A model generated the notes under the pieces. It was given only the letters and a program-made list of their open reading frames with translations. It made no database searches and was not told the DNA's origin. A stretch of DNA of 16,619 nt. Origin: an uncultured Alphaproteobacteria bacterium (GTDB lineage: Bacteria > Pseudomonadota > Alphaproteobacteria > Rs-D84). The translations under genes were made by a program, and so were the position numbers. Position 1 is the first letter of the stretch. Each line of letters starts with the position of its first letter. The DNA is taken from the NCBI GenBank assembly GCA_947305255.1, contig CAMZDE010000020.1, positions 1 through 16,619 on the forward strand, given 5' to 3'. Below, piece by piece: positions 1 through 6,733 of the stretch.

Positions 1-27
1 TATCCAAAAACTTAAAAGGAGAGAATT

Positions 28-351
28 ATGTTCTTTGGTTCTAAGAAAAAATGTGGTTGCACAAAAGCAGCTGCGAAACCAGCGGCTAAGAAAGCACCTG
101 CAAAAAAAGTAGCAGTTAAAAAACCAGCAGCGAAAAAACCAGTTGCAAAAAAAGTAGCGGTTAAAAAACCAGTTGCAAAAAAAGTAGTTGCTAAAAAACC
201 AGCAGCGAAAAAACCAGTTGCAAAAAAAGTAGCGGTTAAAAAACCTGTTGCAAAAAAAGTAGTTGCTAAGAAAGCGCCTGCTAAAAAACCAGCAGCGAAA
301 AAACCAGTTGCTAAGAAAGCGGCTGCAAAAAAAGTTGCAAAAAAGAAATAA
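28..351 (+). CDS. Histone H1-like Lys/Ala/Pro-rich repeat protein
   Basis: This 107-residue, very basic protein is built almost entirely from five-residue KKxxA-type units (KKPAA, KKPVA, KKVAV, KKVVA). The exception is a short N-terminal head of about 12 residues that contains a C-G-C pair at residues 9-11. Such low-complexity lysine/alanine/proline tails resemble eukaryotic H1 tails and the bacterial HC2/AlgP-type proteins, which bind DNA without sequence specificity and help compact the nucleoid. That role is inferred from composition, not from a folded domain. The start is supported by a strong AAAGGAG about 7 bases upstream. Residues 33-57 and 58-82 are a near-exact duplication. Strong terminators follow directly, so it is probably a single-gene transcript. 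It lies next to phage-type genes, but its style is that of a host nucleoid protein and I see no direct link to them. Confidence 0.75.
   Translation: MFFGSKKKCGCTKAAAKPAAKKAPAKKVAVKKPAAKKPVAKKVAVKKPVAKKVVAKKPAAKKPVAKKVAVKKPVAKKVVAKKAPAKKPAAKKPVAKKAAAKKVAKKK
124..273 (+). repeat. Two tandem 75-bp coding repeats
   Basis: Positions 124-198 and 199-273 are head-to-tail copies, 75 bp each, in the reading frame of the histone-like gene. By eye they differ at only two bases, both silent third positions. Each copy encodes 25 residues (five pentapeptides). The near identity points to a recent duplication, so copy number is likely to vary between strains. Confidence 0.85.
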
Positions 352-377
352 TAATATCGTTATGATATGATTTGTTT

Positions 378-409
378 AACCCCTGAGACGTATGTTTCAG
401 GGGTTTTTT
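378..409 (+). terminator. Rho-independent terminator after the histone-like gene
   Basis: The arms 378-389 and 394-405 pair over 12 bp with one G-T wobble, close on a GTAT loop, and run into six T residues (404-409). It lies 27 bases after the stop codon of the histone-like gene and matches a classic intrinsic terminator. Confidence 0.9.
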
Positions 410-418
410 GATAAATTT

Positions 419-454
419 TTCAGTTAGATTATTTTCGGTCTAACTGAATTTTTT
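419..454 (+). terminator. Second rho-independent terminator
   Basis: The arms 419-428 and 439-448 (core CAGTTAGA / TCTAACTG) form a 10-bp stem with a 10-base loop, followed by six T residues (449-454). Only the + strand reading has the U tract, so it stops rightward transcription. It is a backup to the terminator just upstream. Confidence 0.75.
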
Positions 455-537
455 ATTGGACAATCCGTTTTTGGACCCTGTTTTAAATTTTGTTTTTATG
501 GCGCGATTTTTCGCATAACCATTATTCAAAATCAGTT

Positions 538-559
538 GCCGCCATCGGCGGTTTTTTTT
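538..559 (+). terminator. Terminator-like hairpin directly upstream of the capsid gene
   Basis: CCGCC (539-543) pairs with GGCGG (547-551) across an ATC loop and is followed by a run of T residues (552-559). The capsid start codon is only about 25 bases downstream and no good promoter lies between. Rightward transcription would therefore have to pass this hairpin to reach the capsid gene, which suggests low basal expression or antitermination. The stem is only 5 bp, so its strength is uncertain. Confidence 0.6.
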
Positions 560-584
560 AACAAACAAACAAAAAGGATTTTTT

Positions 585-1412
585 ATGTCTCTTTCTGTAG
601 ATCAAGTGTTTATAAAACAATTTGAAGCAGATGTTCATTTGGCATATCAACAAATGGGCACAAAATTACGTTCTACGATTCGCAGTAAATCTGGGGTTGT
701 GGGATATTCTACTACATTCCAAAAAGTCGGCAAAGGTATCGCCAGCACTAAATCGCGTCATGGTATTGTTCCGGTTATGAATTTGAATCACACTCCGGTG
801 GAATGCACATTACAAGATTACTATGCGGGCGATTGGGTTGATGCATTGGATGAATTGAAAACAAACGTTGACGAACGTCGCGTTGTTGCATCTGCGGGTG
901 CATATGCTTTGGGTCGCAAAACAGATGAATTGATTATTGCGGCTATGAACAATGCAACGCAATATGTTGGTGATTATTCAACAGGTTTGACCAAAGCTTT
1001 GATTATGTCTGCGGTTGAAAAATTGAATGAAAACGATGTTCCAGATGACGGTCGCAGATTCGCGGTTGTTGGCGTGCATCAATGGAATGAATTGCTGAAA
1101 ATATCTGAATTCGTTTCGGCAGATTATGTCGGCAACGCAACACCATTAGTCGATGGATGTGAATCCAGAAAATGGTTGGGTATCAACTGGATTTTGTGCA
1201 ACGGTTTGCCTTTGGCCAACAGCGATGATCGTGATTGCTTTATCTATCACGCATCCAGCATTGGTCACGCATGTGGTCAAGAAGTTAAAACAGACATCAC
1301 ATGGCATGGTGAACGTGCATCGCACTTTATCAGCAACAGCATGTCCCAAGGTGCAGTCTTGATTGATGCCGAAGGAATCGTTCGCATTAAATGCGATGAT
1401 GACGCGGCTTAA
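585..1412 (+). CDS. Phage major capsid protein
   Basis: This 275-residue protein resembles the capsid proteins of podovirus-like prophages in Proteobacteria (Phage_capsid_2-type, HK97-like fold). Features I recognise are an N-terminal helical segment in which the protein enters the fold almost at once (VDQVFIKQFEADVHLAY), a central region with a hydrophobic WVDALDEL stretch, and a C-terminal part made of short strands ending in an acidic tail. In a virion, several hundred copies would form the icosahedral shell. The start has an AAGGA ribosome site 6 bases upstream. It heads a block with a 76-residue partner and two tail-tube genes, the usual capsid-to-tail order. No scaffold protein gene is seen upstream, which is unusual for this class. 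The reading frame is intact. The family call rests on remembered pattern, not on a search. Confidence 0.8.
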   Translation: MSLSVDQVFIKQFEADVHLAYQQMGTKLRSTIRSKSGVVGYSTTFQKVGKGIASTKSRHGIVPVMNLNHTPVECTLQDYYAGDWVDALDELKTNVDERRVVASAGAYALGRKTDELIIAAMNNATQYVGDYSTGLTKALIMSAVEKLNENDVPDDGRRFAVVGVHQWNELLKISEFVSADYVGNATPLVDGCESRKWLGINWILCNGLPLANSDDRDCFIYHASSIGHACGQEVKTDITWHGERASHFISNSMSQGAVLIDAEGIVRIKCDDDAA

Positions 1413-1447
1413 AATTTTACAACTTTATAAACCAAAAGGAAAATCAG

Positions 1448-1678
1448 ATGGCATTTCAAAATAAAAATTTGTCTGTAATTGCATACGCAAATGGTTTCAC
1501 TTTGTGGCATTACAAAGAAGATGCAACACTTGCAACAATAACCGCTTCGGGATATTTTGCCAGCGTGAAATCTTTGATGAACACAGGCGATATCATTATG
1601 ATTAACGGATCAAACGGAACAACAATGAAAGTATTAAGCGTTTCTGCTGATGCGATTACTGTTGGGGCATTGTCTTAA
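1448..1678 (+). CDS. Small capsid-associated phage protein
   Basis: This 76-residue protein directly follows the capsid gene, with an AAAAGGA ribosome site. Its opening (NLSVIAYANGFTLWHYKE) is a pattern I associate with small proteins that sit just after the capsid gene in podovirus-like prophages. The rest reads as short beta strands and turns (GDIIMINGSNGTT, KVLSVSADAITVGAL), as in a small beta barrel or decoration protein. A role in decorating or stabilising the shell is an inference from position and fold impression only. A strong hairpin follows before the tail genes, so it closes the head segment of the block. No Cys, signal peptide or membrane segment is present. Confidence 0.7.
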   Translation: MAFQNKNLSVIAYANGFTLWHYKEDATLATITASGYFASVKSLMNTGDIIMINGSNGTTMKVLSVSADAITVGALS

Positions 1679-1699
1679 TCAAAATGTTTCATGAAAACC

Positions 1700-1735
1700 A
1701 CACGACGGGTCGTTTTTACGGCCCGTTGTGTCTTT
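1700..1735 (+). terminator. 14-bp hairpin between head and tail genes
   Basis: The arms 1700-1713 and 1718-1731 pair over 14 bp (with G-T wobbles) around a TTTT loop. It is the strongest stem seen in the window. The tail is CTTT then A-rich, so the U tract is weak. It may be a partial terminator or an RNA processing or stability element. Its place, after the capsid genes and before tail tubular A, matches that of the T-phi terminator in phage T7. Confidence 0.7.
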
Positions 1736-1751
1736 AAAAATAGGTGTAAAA

Positions 1752-2270
1752 ATGTTTACAAAAATAGATTTATGTTCGATGGCTTTGTTGAAATTGGGCG
1801 AAAAACCAATTCAATCTTTGAACGAAGATACAGCGTCAGCCCAATTGGCAACAACCTTGTTTAATCCGATTGTTGATACGTTGCTGTCGGGTTTCCCGTG
1901 GCGATTCGCAACACAAAATATAACTTTGACCAGAAATTCTGATGGCGATTTTGTTATACCTTGTGACGTTTTACGTATTATCAAAACAGAAGGTAAAATC
2001 ATGGGCAACAAAATCATCACCCAATCAGATACATTGGATATCGTCGCGATTGTTCGTGTTGAACCAGCCGATTTTCCGGGATATTTTGCAACATTGGTTG
2101 CAACCAAATTGGCAGTGGAATTTTGTATTCCTTTGATTGGTGATGCAAATGTATTCAGAATGATGACTGCATTATACGAATCAGAATATCAATCAGCAAA
2201 ATTCATAGACAGCACGACATCTAATCAATCAAATATTGATAATTTTTCGTTGATAAATTCAAGATTTTAA
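1752..2270 (+). CDS. Tail tubular protein A (T7 gp11-like adaptor)
   Basis: This 172-residue protein has the typical start of the gp11-like family: a short helix carrying alternating alanine and leucine (IDLCSMALLKLGEKPIQSLNED), then a helical pair, and the SGFPWRFAT motif near residues 46-54. In T7-like virions this protein forms the ring that joins the portal to the tail nozzle. I chose the ATG at 1752 because AGGTG lies about 7 bases upstream. The in-frame GTG at 1728 lies inside the stem of the preceding hairpin and has no ribosome site. Tail tubular B follows 16 bases later, the usual partner order. The protein is at the short end for the family and its frame is intact. Confidence 0.8.
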   Translation: MFTKIDLCSMALLKLGEKPIQSLNEDTASAQLATTLFNPIVDTLLSGFPWRFATQNITLTRNSDGDFVIPCDVLRIIKTEGKIMGNKIITQSDTLDIVAIVRVEPADFPGYFATLVATKLAVEFCIPLIGDANVFRMMTALYESEYQSAKFIDSTTSNQSNIDNFSLINSRF

Positions 2271-2286
2271 CATTTGGGGGTATTTT

Positions 2287-3999
2287 ATGGGAAATTTTCT
2301 TAAAACACAAAATGCGTTTGGTGGCGGGGAAATGTCGTCTGAATTTTTCGCGCAAAATAATTCAAACGGATTATCAAAATTGGAAAATGTTGATGTCTTA
2401 GAATCTGGCGCATTAAAACGTCGCGCGGGTTTGAAAAAAATAGCAAATACAACCAGTGGTGCCATAATTGTTCCTTTGTCTATATCTGAATCAGAAAAAT
2501 ATTTATTGGTAATATCTCACCAAATTGTTGATGTATATAGTAACGATGCAAAAATAGCAACAATCAGTGCGCCATGGCGCGGTTCTGATTTGTCAAAATT
2601 ACAATATGCACAACGTTTTAATAAAATGTTTTTCGTGCATCCTGATTATGCGCCACGGATTTTAACCAAGACAGCAACAGGATTTAATATTTCTGCTTTT
2701 TCATTCAAAGTAAATTCAGACGCCAGTGTGAATATACCTTTCATTAAATTTGATGACACAGACGGTATATCAATATCAATAACTGCGTCAGATTTAGGTA
2801 ATAATTATGCGACTTTCACAACGAATGTGAATTTTTGGGCGCAAAATTCAGTTGGTGAACGTTTGTATGTGAATGGCAAACAATGGGTTGTGTTTTCTGT
2901 CCAAGATGAACGTGTCGCGGTGGCATATACTAATGGTGGATATACGTTGCCAGGGTATGCAATTTATGATTGGACGGAAGCGGTCTTCGGAGACAGACGC
3001 GGGTGGCCATGTTGTGTTTCGTTTCATCAAAACAGATTAATTTTTGGTGCGACAAAATCGTTGCCAAATTATTTATGGATGTCCAAAGTAGGCGATTATT
3101 ACAATTTTGATACGGGTTCTGGTTTAGATGACGAAGCAATTTATGTGACGCTGTTGGCGGCACAACACCACCAAATCAGCACAATAGTCAGCAGTGATAA
3201 ATTGCAGATTTTAACGTCCAAAGGCGAATGGGCAATTTCAAATTCACCGTTAACGCCATCGAATGTAGATGTTAAACAACATACAAATATCGGGTCTGAT
3301 ATCACGCAATATTTGCCACCACAAAAAATAGAATCCAAGACGGTTTTTGTTTCTGGTTCGGGTAATGAAATTCGCGAATTGGATTTAGACGCGTTGGCAG
3401 AAAATTATCACGCGACAGATTTGTCTGCTTTTGCAAGACATTTGATAAAAAATCCAATCAGTATGTCGTATAACCAGACTGGTCACAAATTATTTGTTGT
3501 CAGAAATGACGGTATTATTGCTGTGTTAAACAAATACGATGCAGAAAATATAGTGGCATGGGCAACATACAAAACAGACGGCGATTTCAAATACGTTGCG
3601 ACATTGGATAATTATACGTATGTTATTGTGAATCGTAGTGGTACTATATCACTAGAAAAATTCGATGACACTTGTTTGAACGATGCCGCAACATATAATT
3701 TCAATTATACAATATCTGCTTTTCCGATGATTGTGAACGGGCATAGTCCGATAAATTTGCGCGCGCGTAAAATATCTATGCGGGTAATAAATACCAAGAC
3801 ATTATTTGTGAACGGTAAACGTGTAGAAATACCAAATTATGTCTATCATGCAGATAATACAGGATATAACGGCGATTTAAGTATTAATTTATTAGGAAGC
3901 CAAACCGACGTTTTGCAACCGTTATGGACAATTTCCAGCAGTGAACAATTACCTGCAACAATATTGTCTGTGACCATAGACGGAACATATTCAATATAA
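2287..3999 (+). CDS. Tail tubular protein B (T7 gp12-like nozzle)
   Basis: This 570-residue protein matches the podoviral tail tubular B / nozzle family. It opens with the family hallmark: a short N-terminal stretch with a GGGEMSSEF motif, then LENVDVLESGALKRRAGL near residues 32-49. The middle carries the usual RRGWPCCVSFHQNRLIFG segment and a WMSKVGDYYNFD motif, and the rest is beta-rich, as expected of the propeller-like nozzle. It would form the hexameric tail tip below the tail tubular A ring. The ribosome site is a G run (GGGGG) 7 bases before the ATG. It lies between tail tubular A and a coiled-coil ORF. No tail fibre gene follows, so receptor binding is unaccounted for. At 570 residues it is shorter than T7 gp12 (about 790). 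Confidence 0.85.
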   Translation: MGNFLKTQNAFGGGEMSSEFFAQNNSNGLSKLENVDVLESGALKRRAGLKKIANTTSGAIIVPLSISESEKYLLVISHQIVDVYSNDAKIATISAPWRGSDLSKLQYAQRFNKMFFVHPDYAPRILTKTATGFNISAFSFKVNSDASVNIPFIKFDDTDGISISITASDLGNNYATFTTNVNFWAQNSVGERLYVNGKQWVVFSVQDERVAVAYTNGGYTLPGYAIYDWTEAVFGDRRGWPCCVSFHQNRLIFGATKSLPNYLWMSKVGDYYNFDTGSGLDDEAIYVTLLAAQHHQISTIVSSDKLQILTSKGEWAISNSPLTPSNVDVKQHTNIGSDITQYLPPQKIESKTVFVSGSGNEIRELDLDALAENYHATDLSAFARHLIKNPISMSYNQTGHKLFVVRNDGIIAVLNKYDAENIVAWATYKTDGDFKYVATLDNYTYVIVNRSGTISLEKFDDTCLNDAATYNFNYTISAFPMIVNGHSPINLRARKISMRVINTKTLFVNGKRVEIPNYVYHADNTGYNGDLSINLLGSQTDVLQPLWTISSSEQLPATILSVTIDGTYSI

Positions 4000-4015
4000 C
4001 CAAAAGGAGTTTTTT

Positions 4016-4363
4016 ATGGGACAATTGGTATCTGATGTGACAAAAGTTTTAGATTACAAAGAATCAAAGAAAGACGCAGAAAACCAGCGTCAACAAATCT
4101 TGGCTCAAATGGCCCAAGACGAAGCGACCAAAACTAATTTGATAAAGAAAGTTTTGGCAACCCAGCGTGCAAAATATGGCGCAACCGGCAATTCTGGGAC
4201 TGGTTTTTCAGAACGCGCAGTGTTAAAACGTTTGCGCGATGAAACGGCGGAACCATACGATGAAAAACATAAAAATAATTTGCAAAAGATGCAAAAAATC
4301 ACGGCTAAGAAAACTAATTTGGTAAAAAATTGGTTGTCTAAGATTGATAAAATAGCCGGTTAA
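4016..4363 (+). CDS. Helical phage virion-associated protein
   Basis: This 115-residue protein is charged and strongly helical, with a glutamine- and lysine-rich N-terminal coiled coil (residues about 10-50). It has a conserved-looking centre, ATQRAKYGATGNSGTGFSERAVL, and a basic C-terminal helix. Short proteins with an alanine/glycine loop of this kind follow tail tubular B in podovirus-like prophages of alphaproteobacteria, where they may be internal virion proteins; that link is a recollection, not a search. An AAAAGGAG ribosome site precedes the ATG. Its stop overlaps the terminase start (TAATG), which implies translational coupling and suggests that this gene order is native to the phage rather than produced by the rearrangement described below. 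Confidence 0.65.
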   Translation: MGQLVSDVTKVLDYKESKKDAENQRQQILAQMAQDEATKTNLIKKVLATQRAKYGATGNSGTGFSERAVLKRLRDETAEPYDEKHKNNLQKMQKITAKKTNLVKNWLSKIDKIAG

Positions 4364-4977
4364 TGCCAACTATGAACACTGTGACAATTTCAGATGCGAT
4401 GACTTTCATGGATTCGTGGAATAAGCTGGTTGGGTTCGAAACGCCCGAACATCATAAACAAATCATGCGTTTTTTGATAGAAGTATTGAATAACGAACCA
4501 CATCGCGGATTGTTGAATGCTTTTCGGCATTCTGGGAAATCAACGGTTGTTGGAATTTTTGCAGCCTGTGTTTTATATAATTTACCGCAAACCAGAATTT
4601 TAATTTTGTCTGCGGAATCAGGGTTAGCTTCGCGAATGGTGTCGCATATAAAAAATATTTTGGAAAATCATCCGTTGTGTACTGATGTTTTACCAGATGT
4701 CAAAAAAGAGTGGGGTACACATAAAATAACTATTAAACGCCCCGTTGGAATACGCGAACCATCGGTTATATGTCAGGGTATATCGGGCAATATCACTGGT
4801 TTGCGTTCTGATTTGATAATATGCGATGACGTCGAAGTCCCGAACACATGCAACACACAACAAAAAAGAAACAATTTACGTGAAAGGTTGCGGGAACTAG
4901 ATTTTATCTTGTCACCACGCGGAACGATGATTTATATCGGGACGCCGCATACCCAAGACACCATATACGCCGTATAG
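4363..4977 (+). CDS. terL: Large terminase, ATPase half (TerL N-terminal domain)
   Basis: These 204 residues contain the complete packaging ATPase of a phage large terminase: a Walker A-like AFRHSGKST (residues 53-61), a Walker B LIICDDVE (151-158) and the coupling motif YIGTPHT (191-197). Seven residues after that motif a TAG stop ends the gene, exactly where the linker to the nuclease domain would begin. The nuclease half lies downstream at 8280. The frame starts within the stop codon of the preceding gene. A second in-frame ATG at 4372 is a possible alternative start. The stop is five bases before the stop of an opposing gene. It is either the 5' fragment of a gene broken by a 3.3-kb interruption or a subunit of a two-part terminase. 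Motor function needs the nuclease half and a portal, both of which are present. Confidence 0.85.
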   Translation: MPTMNTVTISDAMTFMDSWNKLVGFETPEHHKQIMRFLIEVLNNEPHRGLLNAFRHSGKSTVVGIFAACVLYNLPQTRILILSAESGLASRMVSHIKNILENHPLCTDVLPDVKKEWGTHKITIKRPVGIREPSVICQGISGNITGLRSDLIICDDVEVPNTCNTQQKRNNLRERLRELDFILSPRGTMIYIGTPHTQDTIYAV

Positions 4978-4982
4978 ATTTA

Positions 4983-5627
4983 TTATTTCGGCATTGATGA
5001 CATAAACGTGCGTAATTTGTTCAATAATTCGTTGCCGGCATCACCAAACATCGGCAGATACGTTTCAAATTCCGGCATGTCGGCTTGAATCTGGGCGCGA
5101 TCACGTTCGGTTAAAGTGTCGGCTGTTAATTGTTTCGCAGAATCCCATAACTGGTATGCTTTGGACGTGCGAACGACGTTTTCCCATATGGCCAGCGCGT
5201 TCGCATCCCCCGCCAGCGCGGATTTCACGCTTTCTGCCCAATCGGCACCGAATTTGCGAACACAATCTAAGCGTTTGATTTTCTTTAATCCTTCGGGGGT
5301 GGCTTCGAAATTTGCCAATGCAGATTTCAATTCATTGATTTCGTTTTGGGTCAGTGCCGTGGCGGTATCTTGGGTGGCCAATAACCCACCATATGGCAAC
5401 AAATCAGGATCGATAGTATTCATCGGGGTTTTCCCTGTTTTCAGATTTTCCAGATGTGTGGCCAATCTTTGACCTGTGGGTAATTTACGTAATGCCTCTA
5501 TAACCTGGGTATCATCAGATTCGGCAATCAAAGCCTTGTTCACAGCGGCCCAACCACCGTTTATTACGTGTGCCTGACGATAAAGATTCAATAATCGTTG
5601 TGCGATGACGCGCGGTTGTTCTTGCAT
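4983..5627 (-). CDS. Hypothetical protein, 214 residues
   Basis: I do not recognise this protein. It is 214 residues, predominantly helical and soluble, without signal peptide or membrane segments. It has a short glycine/proline-rich stretch near residues 68-82 (NTIDPDLLPYGGLLA). The C-terminal third, ending in MFGDAGNELLNKLRTFMSS, looks amphipathic. It has a G-rich ribosome site (AGGGGGG) about 9 bases upstream and follows the dual-HTH regulator by only 27 bases, so it is probably transcribed with it. It ends five bases from the terminase ATPase gene, tail to tail, with no terminator between. Its codon use seems more GC-rich than that of the phage genes (GCG, GCC, CTG), which may reflect separate origin. 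It may be a phage or host accessory protein; no function is proposed. Confidence 0.7.
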   Translation of the reverse strand: MQEQPRVIAQRLLNLYRQAHVINGGWAAVNKALIAESDDTQVIEALRKLPTGQRLATHLENLKTGKTPMNTIDPDLLPYGGLLATQDTATALTQNEINELKSALANFEATPEGLKKIKRLDCVRKFGADWAESVKSALAGDANALAIWENVVRTSKAYQLWDSAKQLTADTLTERDRAQIQADMPEFETYLPMFGDAGNELLNKLRTFMSSMPK

Positions 5628-5654
5628 GTTTATAATCCCCCCTTGGTTATAAAA

Positions 5655-6662
5655 CTATTTCATAACAATCATAACAACTTTGTGCATTGTTTGAAAGTTG
5701 ATTTTTTCGTCCGGATTAGATACGTGACCATAAATTTTTCCGTGCGAATCCTGACGTACCGTAGCAATTTGAGCAACAACGCAATCATCAGGGTTCATTT
5801 TTGTGAAATCTGCATCAATGCATACCGCCAAATCGCCAACCACCGGCTTTTCATTCGCGTCTGCGAAAACATATGACGTTTCAGGAATGAATCCGCCCAG
5901 ACGTTTAGCATTAGGAACAATCGCATAAACACCGTTTTTGCCCTCCAAGGCTTCGGGTGCAACAATCATTTGTTCGTCGGATTTTTTCAATTTGATTGTT
6001 TTGCCGTCTGGTTTGCCGAACACAGGGACTAATTTTTTACGTGCATTATCATACAATTGTGCACCGTATAGGCCACCGTGAACGTCCAATCCAGATTCTG
6101 GATTCCCAGGTTCCAAAACAGATTTTACACGTTCTTTGACCTTGTTTATCTGTTTGGTCAATTCGCCAGCGTTATAAAGTTTCGCGATTTCGTCGAACAA
6201 TTGTTTTGCAGTATATCCGAACGTTTGAGCCAACACGTCGATTTCATCTTCGTACACTTCGCGTTGACCCACTTCGATTTTATGATACACAGACAGCGTC
6301 ATTCCCGCCATTTTCGCGGTTTCTGCAATAGTTTTTTCAGCGCGCTGACGAATCTTACGAAGTCCGGAACCAAATATTTTCAATCCGCCGTCTTCGTTAT
6401 CGGTTAAACGACGTTTAATTTCGCTTTGCCATTGGTCTGCCCCAGCGTCAGATTCGTGAATGAATATATCAGACAATTTGCAGCCCAATATAGTGCAAAC
6501 ATTCAATAATTGTTTTTGATTTAAGCGGCGTACACCTTTTTCAATCTTAGACACAGCGGACAAAGACAAATTCGAACGGCGTGCCAAATCTGTCATTTTC
6601 ATGCCCTTTGCGGCACGAATGTTGCGTATATTGTTTGGAAAAATGATTTCTTCTTGTGCCAT
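5655..6662 (-). CDS. Regulator with two HTH domains and S24-like C-terminus
   Basis: This 335-residue protein contains two XRE-type helix-turn-helix domains (residues about 10-67 and 99-157), a linker, and a C-terminal beta-rich region (about 205-335). The C-terminal region resembles the S24/LexA-type domain of phage repressors, with a SYVFADANEKPVVGDLAV segment at 263-280 where the serine motif of the family would be. I do not see a clear catalytic lysine, so self-cleavage is unlikely or untested. Proteins of this shape act as dimeric repressors, often of phage or mobile-element operons. The ATG has a GGGAG 6 bases upstream, and a sigma70-like promoter precedes it. The unknown 214-residue gene follows in the same orientation. 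Its targets cannot be read from the sequence; the local promoter region is a plausible site. It could equally be a host stress regulator. Confidence 0.75.
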   Translation of the reverse strand: MAQEEIIFPNNIRNIRAAKGMKMTDLARRSNLSLSAVSKIEKGVRRLNQKQLLNVCTILGCKLSDIFIHESDAGADQWQSEIKRRLTDNEDGGLKIFGSGLRKIRQRAEKTIAETAKMAGMTLSVYHKIEVGQREVYEDEIDVLAQTFGYTAKQLFDEIAKLYNAGELTKQINKVKERVKSVLEPGNPESGLDVHGGLYGAQLYDNARKKLVPVFGKPDGKTIKLKKSDEQMIVAPEALEGKNGVYAIVPNAKRLGGFIPETSYVFADANEKPVVGDLAVCIDADFTKMNPDDCVVAQIATVRQDSHGKIYGHVSNPDEKINFQTMHKVVMIVMK

Positions 6663-6694
6663 AGCGCACTCCCTTAATATGTTATGTTGACAAA

Positions 6695-6723
6695 ATAATA
6701 GTAAAATTTTATTTCGTTGGCAA
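6695..6723 (-). promoter_or_regulatory. Sigma70-like promoter of the dual-HTH regulator
   Basis: On the - strand TTGCCA (6718-6723) is followed after 17 bases by TATTAT (6695-6700), close to consensus at both boxes and with ideal spacing. It lies in the 71-base gap between dnaB and the regulator gene. Just downstream, 6681-6691 contain an imperfect inverted repeat (GTTA-N3-TGAC) that could be an operator for autorepression; the operator is a guess. Confidence 0.65.
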
Positions 6724-6733
6724 GAAAAAATAA

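Noticed and set aside
28..351. Repeats of the histone-like gene read as CRISPR-like or as assembly artefact
   Set aside because: The units are contiguous, in frame and translated with a good ribosome site; there are no spacers.
456..499. Possible promoter for the capsid gene (TTGGAC copies with poor -10 boxes)
   Set aside because: Both boxes match consensus badly and the hairpin at 538-559 would lie between it and the gene.
1728..1751. GTG start for tail tubular A at 1728
   Set aside because: It lies in a hairpin stem, has no ribosome site, and the ATG at 1752 has one.
5116..5472. Open frame on + opposite the 214-residue gene
   Set aside because: Shadow frame without ribosome site; residue pattern gives no domain and the - frame has better codon use.
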